45,282 nucleotides of DNA from Crocinitomicaceae bacterium (GTDB lineage Bacteria; Bacteroidota; Bacteroidia; Flavobacteriales_D; Crocinitomicaceae). Both the position numbers and the translations under genes were made by a program. The notes beneath the pieces were generated by a model, which worked only from the letters and a program-made list of their open reading frames with translations, did not search any database and was not told the DNA's origin. Below, piece after piece: positions 11,401 through 18,297 of this stretch (position 1 is the first letter of the stretch; each line of letters begins with the position of its first letter). The stretch covers positions 1 through 45,282 of the forward strand of contig JALQYQ010000046.1 in the NCBI GenBank assembly GCA_023262855.1, given 5' to 3'.

Positions 11401-13068
11401 TGCAGCTGGGGTCGCCGTTACAGTTGCACCAGTTGTAGCACTTAAGCCTGTTGCTGGTGACCATGTGTAAGTTGATGCACCAGAAGCAGTTAGTGTTGTT
11501 GAACCTCCAGTACAAATTGTTACATCGGCTCCTGCGTTAACTGGTGTATTCGGATTTACTGTTACACATTGAACATGATTGTATGTACATCCAAAGTTAT
11601 CAGTTACAAAATAATTAAAACATTGTGATCCTGTTGCAGTTGGAGTAACAGTTGCAGTTGTTGTTCCTGTTGAAGCCAATCCTGTTGCAGGAGTCCATCC
11701 TTGAGATGCAATTGTTGGAGTAAATCCACCAGCAGCAGCTGCCACTGTAAAATTCACGTCCCAGTTAAAAATATAACCGTTATCTACACCTAAATTATCT
11801 GTTACTTGTATTGTCCAGTTTCCATTTAACGGACAACCGATTAAATTTGTAAAAGGATTCGTAGGCATATAATTTCCAGGAGCAATTGAATTACCAGCAG
11901 GTGAACCAGCAGTAACTGTTCCTCCATTCACCAACAAAGTAGTAGCTGTTGGCGTAAAGCAATACGTTGCGCCAGTTCCTGGACCAGTTGCTGGATCATC
12001 TAAAGGTGAACCAAGATATGTCCCATTTCCTCCATTTGCGTATGATTTTAAAATCATTGACTGACCATTTGGACATATCAACACAATATTTAAATCACCC
12101 AAATATGAGTGTTCCATAGTCAAACAAACATTTGAAATATTCGAAGCGGCAGTTATTGTTTGACCTGCATTGAAACAGTTAACAGCAATGGCTGTCGAAT
12201 AAGAAACTCCAGAACCATCTGGTAAAAAGGTTGTTCCCGATACTGGTGGTGTACAATTAGGAACATAAGGTGTCATGGTGACAACTGATGATAAATTTGC
12301 TGATTGACCTAAACAAATGGAAGTAGGAGTCGCAGTTGTAGTTATCGTGGGTGTTGTTGAAACCTGAACGATAACAGATGCTAAATTGTTATTCGTACAG
12401 CCTGCAACGTTAATTGATAAACTTGCCTGGTAGCTTCCTGCGGTTGGATAAGTGTGAGAAACGGTTGTTCCAGTTCCCGTTGTGCCATCTCCGAAATTCC
12501 ATGTATAAACTGCTCCGGTGCTACTTCCGCTGAAAGTTCCCGATCCAGTAAATGAAACAGATCCTCCTTGACAAATTTTCACGATTCCTGATGTTGCTGC
12601 AGGAGTTGTACTTGTTAAGTTTGCAGTAATTGTTTGACAAGGAACCGAACAGGCAATTGACGCAACCCATCCAGCATAAGTCACACTTCCATCAGATGTG
12701 AAACGGAAAGTTAAACAACCAGTTGCATTTGAGACAGAAGCAGTTGCTATTCCTGGACCTGCTGTACCTGTATATGTTCCTAATGATGGAGCAGCAGTAC
12801 TGTTTCCATCAAATACTTGAAGAAAATCAAAACTGCTTTCTAAACTAAATGACGTAAAGTTTACGATCACTTTTGCTCCTGGTGTTGAAGGACAAATTGT
12901 GTAAACAAATGTTTGACTATTACCATAATTTCCTGTGCCTCCTGGATCATAAAATGTTCCAGAACATGCGGAAATTGAACCATTGGTCATGGTATACGTT
13001 TGAGCCATTGCATTTCCGAAGAAGATGAATGGAACTAAAACTAAAATGCGTATAAGTATATTTTTCAT
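5440..13068 (-). CDS. Giant repetitive T9SS-exported surface protein, copy B (complete)
   Basis: 2542 residues. Signal peptide 1-22 (ends GNAMA-Q); CUB-like domain about 23-140; PKD domain about 155-240 (WNFGDGTTGTG, VSHTYPTAGSY); P-domain about 295-445 (MEHSYLGDLNIVLICPNG); one HYR-like module; about 25 Ig-like repeats of ~70 residues at about 508-2284; two PKD-like modules (WSIENG; YLWNFDDES); and a T9SS type B (gliding-motility-associated, CHU_C) tail from about 2447, with YVPNSFTPDMDDYNE, IYNRWGEIIFES and GWDGTY. Secretion through Sec then the outer-membrane T9SS, with surface display, is established for this tail type; the adhesin or motility role is inference. The 20-bp gap from the upstream small gene and the terminator just after the stop define a two-gene operon. 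The usual PorP/SprF partner gene is absent on both sides. Repeats are rich in Thr, Gly, Ala, Val and Asn. Confidence 0.95.
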   Translation of the reverse strand: MKNILIRILVLVPFIFFGNAMAQTYTMTNGSISACSGTFYDPGGTGNYGNSQTFVYTICPSTPGAKVIVNFTSFSLESSFDFLQVFDGNSTAAPSLGTYTGTAGPGIATASVSNATGCLTFRFTSDGSVTYAGWVASIACSVPCQTITANLTSTTPAATSGIVKICQGGSVSFTGSGTFSGSSTGAVYTWNFGDGTTGTGTTVSHTYPTAGSYQASLSINVAGCTNNNLASVIVQVSTTPTITTTATPTSICLGQSANLSSVVTMTPYVPNCTPPVSGTTFLPDGSGVSYSTAIAVNCFNAGQTITAASNISNVCLTMEHSYLGDLNIVLICPNGQSMILKSYANGGNGTYLGSPLDDPATGPGTGATYCFTPTATTLLVNGGTVTAGSPAGNSIAPGNYMPTNPFTNLIGCPLNGNWTIQVTDNLGVDNGYIFNWDVNFTVAAAAGGFTPTIASQGWTPATGLASTGTTTATVTPTATGSQCFNYFVTDNFGCTYNHVQCVTVNPNTPVNAGADVTICTGGSTTLTASGASTYTWSPATGLSATTGATVTATPAATTTYTVTGTSASGCVTTDQVIVTVSAPPTVNAGVDQEVCAGGSATLTATGATTYTWSPATGLSATTGATVTAIPAATITYTVTGTTAGCTASDQIVVTVNPVATVNANIDQTVCAGGTVTLAGTVGGSATTGTWSAPSGTFSNASSLTSTYTPTITSGTVTLTLTTNDPAGPCPAVTDIMIVTVSPLPIVNAGADISICSGGTTTLNATGATTYSWAPGGQTTASITVNPTATTTYTVTGTTAGCISTDQVVVTVNPLPTVNAGVDQSICIGASVTLSGSGAATYTWNNGVTNGVAFAPTATTTYTITGTDVNGCINSDQVIVTVNPLPTVNAGLDQTVCAGVSVTLAGSGASTYSWNNGVTNGVAFTPSATTTYTVTGTDVNGCVNTDQVLVTVNPIPVVNAGADVSICVGGSTTLTASGATSYSWSPGGQTTSSITVSPAATTSYTVVGTSLGCTSSDVVTVTILSNAAINAGADVAICTGASSTLTATGGVTYNWNNGLGTGNGFSISPAATTTYTLTGTDANGCIGTDAVTITVNPLPTVNAGLDQTICVGASVTLSGAGAATYTWDNGVTNGVAFAPTATTTYTVTGTTAAGCINTDQVVVTVNPLPTVNAGLDQTICVGASVTLNGSGAATYSWNNGAINGVAFAPVATTTFTLTGTSAAGCINTDQVLVTVNPLPSVNAGVDQSICIGASVTLSGSGAATYSWNNGVVNGVAFTPVATTTYTVTGTDANGCINTDQVIVTVNPLPIVNAGADQTVCAGTAVTLTATGATTYSWTGGITNGVAFTPSVTTTYTVTGTTAAGCTATDAVLVTVNPLPIVNAGADQTVCSGTAVTLNGSGAATYSWTGGITNGVAFTPAATTTYTVTGTTAAGCTATDAVLVTVNPLPVVNAGADQTVCAGTGVTLTATGAATYSWDNGVTNGVGFTPVVGTVTYTVTGTTAAGCTATDQLTVTVNPMPVPVINGPTSYCSGYTATLGTNVPYTTYAWSTGASTPTINATIANNPITVTVTNGFGCSAISPSVTLTENAVITANFTVTICQGQSALIHGVSQSVAGLYSQTYTTPSGCDSVSNVTLVVNALPAVNAGIDQAVCTGTATTLTATGAATYVWNNGITNSVPFTQAIGSTTYTVTGTDANGCVNTDQAIITVNALPVVNAGVDQALCIGASATLSGSGASTYTWNNGVTNAVAFAPSITNTYTVTGTDVNGCINTDQVVVTVNPLPAVNAGADQVTCIGGTVTLSGSGATSYSWNNGVTNGVAFAPAATTTYTVTGTDANGCINTDQVLVTVNTLPTVNAGPDQTVCIGTAVTLTGTGAATYSWDNGVNQGVAFTPAVGTVTYTVTGTSGPGCIATDQVNVTVNALPIVNAGADQALCIGASATLSGSGAATYTWNNGVTNATAFTPALTNTYTVTGTDANGCINTDQVVVTVHTLPVVDAGIDQAICAGNTTTLFGAMPLSVGGSTFTWNNGVTNGVAFIPAATNTYTVTGTDVNGCTNTDQVVVTVNALPIVNAGNDLTLCQGSTATLTATGASTYSWNNGVNQGVAFSPAVGATTYSVTGTSGAGCIATDQVVVTVNALPIVDAGMDQVLCAATNVTLSGSGATTYTWNNGVTNGVAFTPAATTTYTVTGTDANGCINTDQVQVTVGPIPVVFAGNDVTLCDGQSVTLTASGATTYTWNNGVTNGVTFAPAIGSVVYSVTGTNAFGCIATDQVSVTVNPLPTVSFVSDVTTGCVPLVVNFTNTTPGATACNWSIENGSALTGCGTVQTTFNQSGCFDVTLTTTGANGCVNNLTVPNFICVEENPIASFTPQSAVLSTLNTTVEFNNTSIGAVDYLWNFDDESMNSTIDSPNHTFPEADGNYNVQLIATSSLGCVDTAYGFIQVQEELLYYVPNSFTPDMDDYNEIFKPIFTSGFDPYDYTLLIYNRWGEIIFESHNAEIGWDGTYGVDGELVQDGTYTWTIEFKRSINDAHKQIQGHVNVLR
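6215..11545 (-). repeat. Array of about 25 coding repeats (~210 bp) in giant protein B
   Basis: Tandem in-frame modules beginning VNAGxDxxxC and ending GCxxTDQVxVTVNPLP. Variants alternate: most carry YTWNNGVTNGVAF, some YSWSPGGQTT, some YSWTGGITNG. Two divergent modules sit mid-array (about 8120-8530: one beginning VINGPTSYCSG, one short one beginning ITANFTVTICQG), splitting it into an outer and an inner block. Adjacent modules around 8720-9170 are nearly identical at the DNA level, showing recent local duplication. Confidence 0.88.
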
Positions 13069-13088
13069 AATGCGAATGTTCTGGTCGA

Positions 13089-13502
13089 TTATTTAGCTAG
13101 AATAACATCTTGAGGTAAGATGTAAATGATTTTATTTACTCCTTTCAATTTGTAGACTTGCGCCTCCATTGTTGGGAAGAAATTATAATCTAAGGGGTTA
13201 AAATCTGATGACGCTGCATCTGCCAAAAACTCAGTAACTGTAACAGTACCACCATTTTTATCACTTAGAGGAATAAACTCCATCGGTTCAAATTCAGCAT
13301 ATTTACCTTCGCTGACATTTCGAATATTGAAACCGTAAGTCAGATATTTATCGAATAAGACTAGTAAATCAGGAGCATCTGTTTGCATGCGTGTATACCA
13401 TTCTTGGCCACGACTTTCGACAATTTTGCTTTCATTTTTAAGTTGTGAAAAACTAAAATTCGATAAGCAAACAATAAATAAAGAAGTAATTACAACCTTC
13501 AT
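13089..13502 (-). CDS. Small secreted protein of unknown function, copy B
   Basis: 137 residues, signal peptide MKVVITSLFIVCLSNFSFS followed by QLKNESKIV. It is the paralogue of 4747-5163, with the same conserved blocks (GQEWYTRMQTDAPDLLVL, SEGKY, EFIPL, AQVYKLKGVNKIIYILPQ). I do not recognise the family. The centre (DKNGGTVTVTEFLADAASS) is the most variable part. The start is fixed by the signal peptide and there is no usable earlier ATG. It is the first gene of the unit that continues, 20 bp downstream, with giant protein B. A likely role is as an exported helper of that protein; the only evidence is the conserved pairing in both copies. Confidence 0.87.
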   Translation of the reverse strand: MKVVITSLFIVCLSNFSFSQLKNESKIVESRGQEWYTRMQTDAPDLLVLFDKYLTYGFNIRNVSEGKYAEFEPMEFIPLSDKNGGTVTVTEFLADAASSDFNPLDYNFFPTMEAQVYKLKGVNKIIYILPQDVILAK

Positions 13503-13853
13503 TTTCTACATTATTAAGCTCAGCATCTGCTGAATAAAAACTCAAATACAAAGCACAACTCAATGTGCTGTTGATTATGTAGAATGGTTTTAACAATTAG
13601 ATAATTGTAGTCGGATTTACCGTAAAATCCTGCAACCTAGTGTGGTAGTTTTCAGACGCAAAGTTAATTAATAAGTTGCCCTAAAATTTCTAGCATTGTA
13701 TATTGTTGATAAGTTATTGAATATTGTTCATCTCCCACTTATCATTTCAAAAGTGTGGATTATCAAACAATGGAAGTAACATTCTTTATAATGAAGAAAA
13801 GAAATACAATAATACTCAGAATATAAGCTAAGTATAATTACTTACTTTATCAC
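13503..13853. other. 351-bp gene-free region between hemF and module B
   Basis: AT-rich, no plausible reading frame and no tRNA-like fold seen. It should hold the promoter of module B; the only recognisable element is the block at 13654-13680. No convincing intrinsic terminator is visible after hemF. Confidence 0.6.
13654..13680 (-). promoter_or_regulatory. Conserved upstream element of module B (candidate promoter/operator)
   Basis: On the minus strand this reads GGCAACT, TATTAAT, TAACTTTG, CGTCT. TAACTTTG (13659-13666) is an exact match to the flavobacterial -7 box TAnnTTTG. The counterpart upstream of module A is at 5298-5324. If it is a promoter, the leader would be about 150 nt, which is long for this group, so an operator or processed leader is also possible. 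Confidence 0.45.
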
Positions 13854-14741
13854 TTAGATATAGCTAATTCCTTTTTTTAAAGAGGCTAAAGTAACCGTTT
13901 CTTTATCAGATTTTGGAAGGTATTGATATTCCCATGAAGCATCTGCCGGCAAACTCATTAAGATTGATTCTGTTCGGCCACCCGATAACAAACCGAATTT
14001 TGTACCTCGGTCATTTACCAAATTGAATTCAACATAGCGTCCACGTCGAATATTTCTCCATTTCAAATCTTGTTCTGACACATCGATATTTTTACCTTGA
14101 AGCACTTGCTGTTCATACAACGTAGCAAAATTGTCACCTAACTCTAGACAAAACTTGAATAATTCTTCTTTTGAAATGCCAGATTTTTCATCTTGATGAT
14201 CAAAAAATATTCCGCCAATACCTCTAGTTTCATTGCGATGTGGAATATAGAAGTAATCATCCGCCCACTCTTTGAATTTTGGATAGAAGCTTGAATTATA
14301 GCGATCACATATAGCTTTTAATCCTTGATGAAATTGAGTTGCTTGAGCTGGAATAATGTAATGAGGTGTTAAATCAATTCCACCGCCAAACCAAAATACA
14401 CCTGTATTCAATTCAAAATAACGTACATTCATGTGTATAATTGGAACATGCGGATTCGAAGGATGCAAAACAATTGAAACACCTGTTGCGAAAAAATCAT
14501 CACCATCTAAGTTCAATTGTTTTTTCATTACATCAGAAACAGGTCCAAATACTTTTGAAAAAGCAACTCCTCCTTTTTCGATTACACCACCGTTTTGAAT
14601 AATTCGCGTGCGACCACCGCCACCCTCTTCTCGCTCCCAGATATCCTGTCCAAACTGAGCAAGTCCATCAATTCTTTCTAAACGATCACAGATTCTTCCC
14701 TGTAATTGCGCAAATTCTTCAGCAATAAATTCTTTTGTCAT
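13854..14741 (-). CDS. hemF: Oxygen-dependent coproporphyrinogen III oxidase HemF
   Basis: 295 residues, full length for the family. It converts coproporphyrinogen III to protoporphyrinogen IX by oxidative decarboxylation in haem synthesis, in the cytoplasm. Diagnostic stretches are FGGGIDLTP, the segment HRNETRGIGGIFFD, and near the C-terminus RRGRYVEFNLVNDRGT followed by SGGRTESILMSLP. The ATG overlaps the stop of the upstream LysM gene by one base (TAATG), so translation is probably coupled. Its presence implies aerobic haem synthesis. Confidence 0.97.
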   Translation of the reverse strand: MTKEFIAEEFAQLQGRICDRLERIDGLAQFGQDIWEREEGGGGRTRIIQNGGVIEKGGVAFSKVFGPVSDVMKKQLNLDGDDFFATGVSIVLHPSNPHVPIIHMNVRYFELNTGVFWFGGGIDLTPHYIIPAQATQFHQGLKAICDRYNSSFYPKFKEWADDYFYIPHRNETRGIGGIFFDHQDEKSGISKEELFKFCLELGDNFATLYEQQVLQGKNIDVSEQDLKWRNIRRGRYVEFNLVNDRGTKFGLLSGGRTESILMSLPADASWEYQYLPKSDKETVTLASLKKGISYI

Positions 14742-16510
14742 TATTCTTGTTCAAGATTGACTATTTCATAATCACTTTGACGCAAAATGAAACTATTCAC
14801 ATTTTCGTAACCACTATCTGTTGTACGCTGCTTCATTTCGTATTCATTCATGACCATGTTATTGTTCTTCTTGTCTAATAACAAATTCGAACAAAAATAA
14901 TACGTCACATCAAATCCCTGAACAGCCATTTTAGTCATATCTGCGTTGTATTTCGAACGGTATTTTAAATGTAATTTCTCAGTTTGATCGTATTTATAAT
15001 TCAAATCGGAAGGACTAGCAAAAGTGTAATGAAACTTATTTTTGTATTGTGGTTTAATCGCATCATAATTAACCCATTCTTTGGTTCCAAACACAAATAT
15101 ATTGTCCGTATTGAATTTACTAGAAACACCATTTAAATTATTCATAAACTTTAAAGCAAGTGCTTTTTCATTCGTTGGAAATACCAAAATCACCTTGACA
15201 CCTTTTTTCATAAAAGTGGTGAAATTTTCTACGGTTGCTTCAGTCAATTTTGGTCTTGTTCCCGTAAATGTTGTCGTATTAAACGTATTTCTAAAACTTT
15301 CATACATCGCTAAATCTTTGTCCGATGAAGATTTTATTAAAATCACTTGATCAGTGGCATGGTTTTTTAAAACATAAGTAGCCAAACCACTTGTCAATGT
15401 CACATCAGACGCTACAGCAGAATACACCACTTGATTTCCTTTTAAAACATTGGTATTTACAGAAACGGGACAAACCATTCTAGCTTTGTTTTCTTTACAC
15501 CAGCGAGCGACAACATCTACCTTATCTGGAAAAAGTGGTCCAAACACCAAATCCATCCCTTGAAATTCAGGTTTAGCTAAAATCTTCTTAATTGAGTTGG
15601 TATCATTTTTCGTATCGAACACATAAAATTGAGCTTCCAAGCCTAATTTCTCAAGTGAGTCAACAGCCAATTGTGCACCCATGTAATATTCAGTTGCCAA
15701 ATTGGTCAAACTTTCACTACTTCCCTCACCTTTATCTAAAAAGAAAGGCAACAAAAGCGCTATTTTGTAGGTATTTTGTTTCGGGAAAAGCAAAGTAGAA
15801 TCAACTCGTTTGATTTGAATGCGTTCAATCTCACGCACTTTCACTTTTTCTACTTTTTCTTTCTTAACAGGAATCTTAATTGTATCACCTGGTTTTATTT
15901 TGGTTGATTTCAATCCATTCAATTTCTGTAAATCCTCCACTGGAACCATAAAACGTTTCGATATACTATACAAAGTTTCATGATCCAGCACCACGTGGTT
16001 GATTATTGTATCAGAGAATGAAACAATATATTTTGGTGCGGCACTAGTCGTTGAGTCTTTCGTTACTGTGGTTGTTGTTTCAGTAGAAAAAGTTTGCGTT
16101 TTACTTACAAATGTAGGTTCAACACCAGGAATCGTAAGCTTTTGACCTACTTTAATTCCATTTTCAACACCTGGATTTGCTTGAATTATTACATCAGTTG
16201 TGACACCATATTTTTTAGCGATTCCATAAAGGGTTTCTTTACTTGCAACTTCGTGAATAACTGTTTTTAGCTGAACTGGAATCAAGAGCTTTTGTCCTTC
16301 AACCACTCCCTTTTCAGTACCTGGATTTTGCTTAATAATCTCTTCAACACTTACATTGTATAAGTTATGAATTCCATACAATGTATTTCCATCTTGAACG
16401 ATATGAACATAGTATTTCTTACCATTCACAACTTCAGTAGTCGCGTTTTCTGGTTGTGCAAAACTCCCAAACGAAACAAACGTTAAAAGTACTATAAGCC
16501 AATTCTTCAT
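14741..16510 (-). CDS. Secreted protein with three LysM domains and a type I periplasmic-binding fold
   Basis: 589 residues from the ATG at 16510, chosen because it starts a clean signal peptide (MKNWLIVLLTFVSFGSFAQ); an in-frame ATG 42 bp earlier would bury the signal behind 14 polar residues. Three LysM modules occupy about residues 30-235 (NTLYGIHNLYNVSVEEII, ETLYGIAKKYGVTTDVII, ETLYSISKRFMVPVEDL), which bind peptidoglycan. A Leu/Ile/Val-binding-protein-like fold fills about 250-575 (KIALLLPFFLD, GMDLVFGPLFPDKV, AVQGFDVTYYF). No permease genes lie nearby, so transport is unlikely; a cell-wall regulator role analogous to LpoA, which has a similar fold, is conceivable but unproven. It lies 42 bp after guaA and overlaps hemF by one base. 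Confidence 0.9.
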   Translation of the reverse strand: MKNWLIVLLTFVSFGSFAQPENATTEVVNGKKYYVHIVQDGNTLYGIHNLYNVSVEEIIKQNPGTEKGVVEGQKLLIPVQLKTVIHEVASKETLYGIAKKYGVTTDVIIQANPGVENGIKVGQKLTIPGVEPTFVSKTQTFSTETTTTVTKDSTTSAAPKYIVSFSDTIINHVVLDHETLYSISKRFMVPVEDLQKLNGLKSTKIKPGDTIKIPVKKEKVEKVKVREIERIQIKRVDSTLLFPKQNTYKIALLLPFFLDKGEGSSESLTNLATEYYMGAQLAVDSLEKLGLEAQFYVFDTKNDTNSIKKILAKPEFQGMDLVFGPLFPDKVDVVARWCKENKARMVCPVSVNTNVLKGNQVVYSAVASDVTLTSGLATYVLKNHATDQVILIKSSSDKDLAMYESFRNTFNTTTFTGTRPKLTEATVENFTTFMKKGVKVILVFPTNEKALALKFMNNLNGVSSKFNTDNIFVFGTKEWVNYDAIKPQYKNKFHYTFASPSDLNYKYDQTEKLHLKYRSKYNADMTKMAVQGFDVTYYFCSNLLLDKKNNNMVMNEYEMKQRTTDSGYENVNSFILRQSDYEIVNLEQE

Positions 16511-16552
16511 GTGATAATTTTTATTCTCGTTAGCAAGCAATATGCCATTCAT

Positions 16553-18085
16553 TTATTCCCATTCAATCGTTGCTGGTGGTTTCGAACTGATATCATATGT
16601 TACTCGGTTAATTCCTTTCACTTGATTGATAATACGGTTAGATATTTTTGCTAAGAATTCATATGGTAAATGACACCAATCTGCCGTCATTCCATCTGTT
16701 GAGGTTACCGCACGCAATGCAACTGCATTTTCATACGTACGCTCATCACCCATTACTCCTACTGATTGAATCGGTAAGAAAATAGCTCCCGCTTGCCAAA
16801 CATCATCATACAATCCATCTTCTTTCAATCCATTGATGAAAATCGAATCCACTTCTTGTAAAATGCGCACTTTTTCTGCTGTAACTTCACCTAAGATTCG
16901 AATTCCAAGTCCTGGACCTGGGAAAGGATGACGTCCAAGCAAGGCCTCATCGATGTTCATTGAACGACCAATTCTTCTTACTTCATCTTTAAAAAGTAAA
17001 CGCAACGGTTCAACGACTTGTAATTTCATGTAATCTGGCAATCCACCAACATTGTGGTGCGACTTAATCGTTTGGGAAGGTCCGCCATTTACTGAAACAG
17101 ATTCAATTACATCTGGGTAAATTGTTCCTTGTCCAAGCCATTTTGCATTTTCAACCAATTTTGATTCTTCATCAAACACTTCGATAAAAACTCGACCAAT
17201 TGCTTTTCGTTTCAATTCAGGATCTGTTAATCCAGCAAGTGCTTCATAAAATTTTGCTGATGCATCCACACCTTTCACATTCAATCCCATGTGCTTGTAA
17301 GAATCCAACACTTGTGCAAATTCATTTTTACGCAACAAACCATTGTCAACGAAAATGCAATGTAAATTTGCTCCAATTGCTTTATTTAAAAGAACTGCAG
17401 CAACTGAAGAATCAACACCACCAGACAATCCAAGAATCACCTTGTCGTCTCCAATTTGCGCTTTTAATTTCGCAACAGTTTCTTCAACAAATGAATCTGG
17501 TGTCCAATCTTGTTTACAGTGACAAACATTTGCAATAAAATTTTTCAACAAAATAGCTCCTTCCAATGAATGGTACACTTCTGGATGGAATTGAATTCCA
17601 AAGGTTTCTTCACCTTCCACTTGGTAACCAGCTACTTCAACGTCACTTGTACTTGCAATAATTTTATAATTCGATGGAATCTTTTTAATCGTGTCACCAT
17701 GCGACATCCATACTTGAGATCCATCAGACATTCCTTTTGTCAACACATTCGAATGATCCACATACGACAAATGTGCGCGTCCATATTCACGTGTATTTGA
17801 AGGCATTACTTCACCCCCAAAATTGTGAGATAAATATTGTGCACCAAAACAAACACCAAGCAATGGAAGCTTTCCTTTGATGGCATCTAAATTCGGTTTT
17901 GGTGACGCTTCATCTCTAACTGAAAAAGGACTTCCTGATAAAATTACACCTTTAATATTCGGTGTTAACTCAGGACATTTGTTCCACGGATGAATTTCAC
18001 AGTAGACATTCATCTCTCTAACACGGCGCGCAATTAGTTGGGTGTATTGCGAACCAAAATCAAGTATCAAAATCATTTCATGCAT
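16553..18085 (-). CDS. guaA: GMP synthase (glutamine-hydrolysing)
   Basis: 510 residues. It makes GMP from XMP, ATP and glutamine in purine synthesis. The N-terminal class I amidotransferase has the nucleophile Cys79 (GVCFGAQ) and His167/Glu169 (FHPEVYHS). The ATP pyrophosphatase domain has the PP-loop SGGVDSS at 221-227, and the C-terminal dimerisation domain ends PPATIEWE. Two starts are possible, at 18085 (MHEM) and 18076 ([10 protein letters not shown]); the second matches the usual family N-terminus and would leave a short leader after the promoter-like box at 18090-18097. First gene of a unit continuing into the LysM gene and hemF; divergent from secA. Confidence 0.97.
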   Translation of the reverse strand: MHEMILILDFGSQYTQLIARRVREMNVYCEIHPWNKCPELTPNIKGVILSGSPFSVRDEASPKPNLDAIKGKLPLLGVCFGAQYLSHNFGGEVMPSNTREYGRAHLSYVDHSNVLTKGMSDGSQVWMSHGDTIKKIPSNYKIIASTSDVEVAGYQVEGEETFGIQFHPEVYHSLEGAILLKNFIANVCHCKQDWTPDSFVEETVAKLKAQIGDDKVILGLSGGVDSSVAAVLLNKAIGANLHCIFVDNGLLRKNEFAQVLDSYKHMGLNVKGVDASAKFYEALAGLTDPELKRKAIGRVFIEVFDEESKLVENAKWLGQGTIYPDVIESVSVNGGPSQTIKSHHNVGGLPDYMKLQVVEPLRLLFKDEVRRIGRSMNIDEALLGRHPFPGPGLGIRILGEVTAEKVRILQEVDSIFINGLKEDGLYDDVWQAGAIFLPIQSVGVMGDERTYENAVALRAVTSTDGMTADWCHLPYEFLAKISNRIINQVKGINRVTYDISSKPPATIEWE

Positions 18086-18089
18086 GGTG

Positions 18090-18097
18090 CAAAGATA
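18090..18097 (-). promoter_or_regulatory. Candidate -7 box of guaA (TATCTTTG)
   Basis: The minus strand reads TATCTTTG, an exact TAnnTTTG. A TTTG that could act as the -33 box lies at 18121-18124, 23 bp away, at the upper end of the accepted spacing. Transcription would start close to the annotated ATG, giving a very short or absent leader. Confidence 0.4.
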
Positions 18098-18260
18098 CTA
18101 TGAAATTCAGAACATGAAAGCAAAGAATTGATTCTTAATAAACACAATTGTTAACAATTCTAAAAGGACATTTTGTCATAAAAAGTGCTTTTGGAATGAT
18201 TTATGACAAGTCACAGCGAAATTTTAAGAATATTTATACATAAAAACTTCATTTTTTCAT

Positions 18261-18268
18261 TAGATTTG
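18261..18268 (+). promoter_or_regulatory. Candidate -7 box of secA (TAGATTTG)
   Basis: TAGATTTG matches TAnnTTTG exactly and lies 29 bp before the secA ATG, giving a leader of about 25 nt. No TTG at the expected -33 distance is seen. Confidence 0.4.
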
Positions 18269-18297
18269 GAGCTTTTAAAAAATACAAACAACCTCAG

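Noticed and set aside
1-13068. Regular ~210-bp repeats that at first glance suggest a CRISPR or satellite array
   Set aside because: The units are in one open frame on the minus strand, vary mostly at synonymous or conservative positions and encode a protein domain; unit length is far above CRISPR repeats and there are no unique spacers.
13790-13850. Weak inverted repeat (AAGTA/TACTT) after hemF considered as terminator
   Set aside because: Short all-AT-type stem without a T-tract; not distinguishable from chance in AT-rich DNA.
16511-16552. 14-residue N-terminal extension of the LysM protein
   Set aside because: It would place polar residues in front of a normal signal peptide; the ATG at 16510 fits better.
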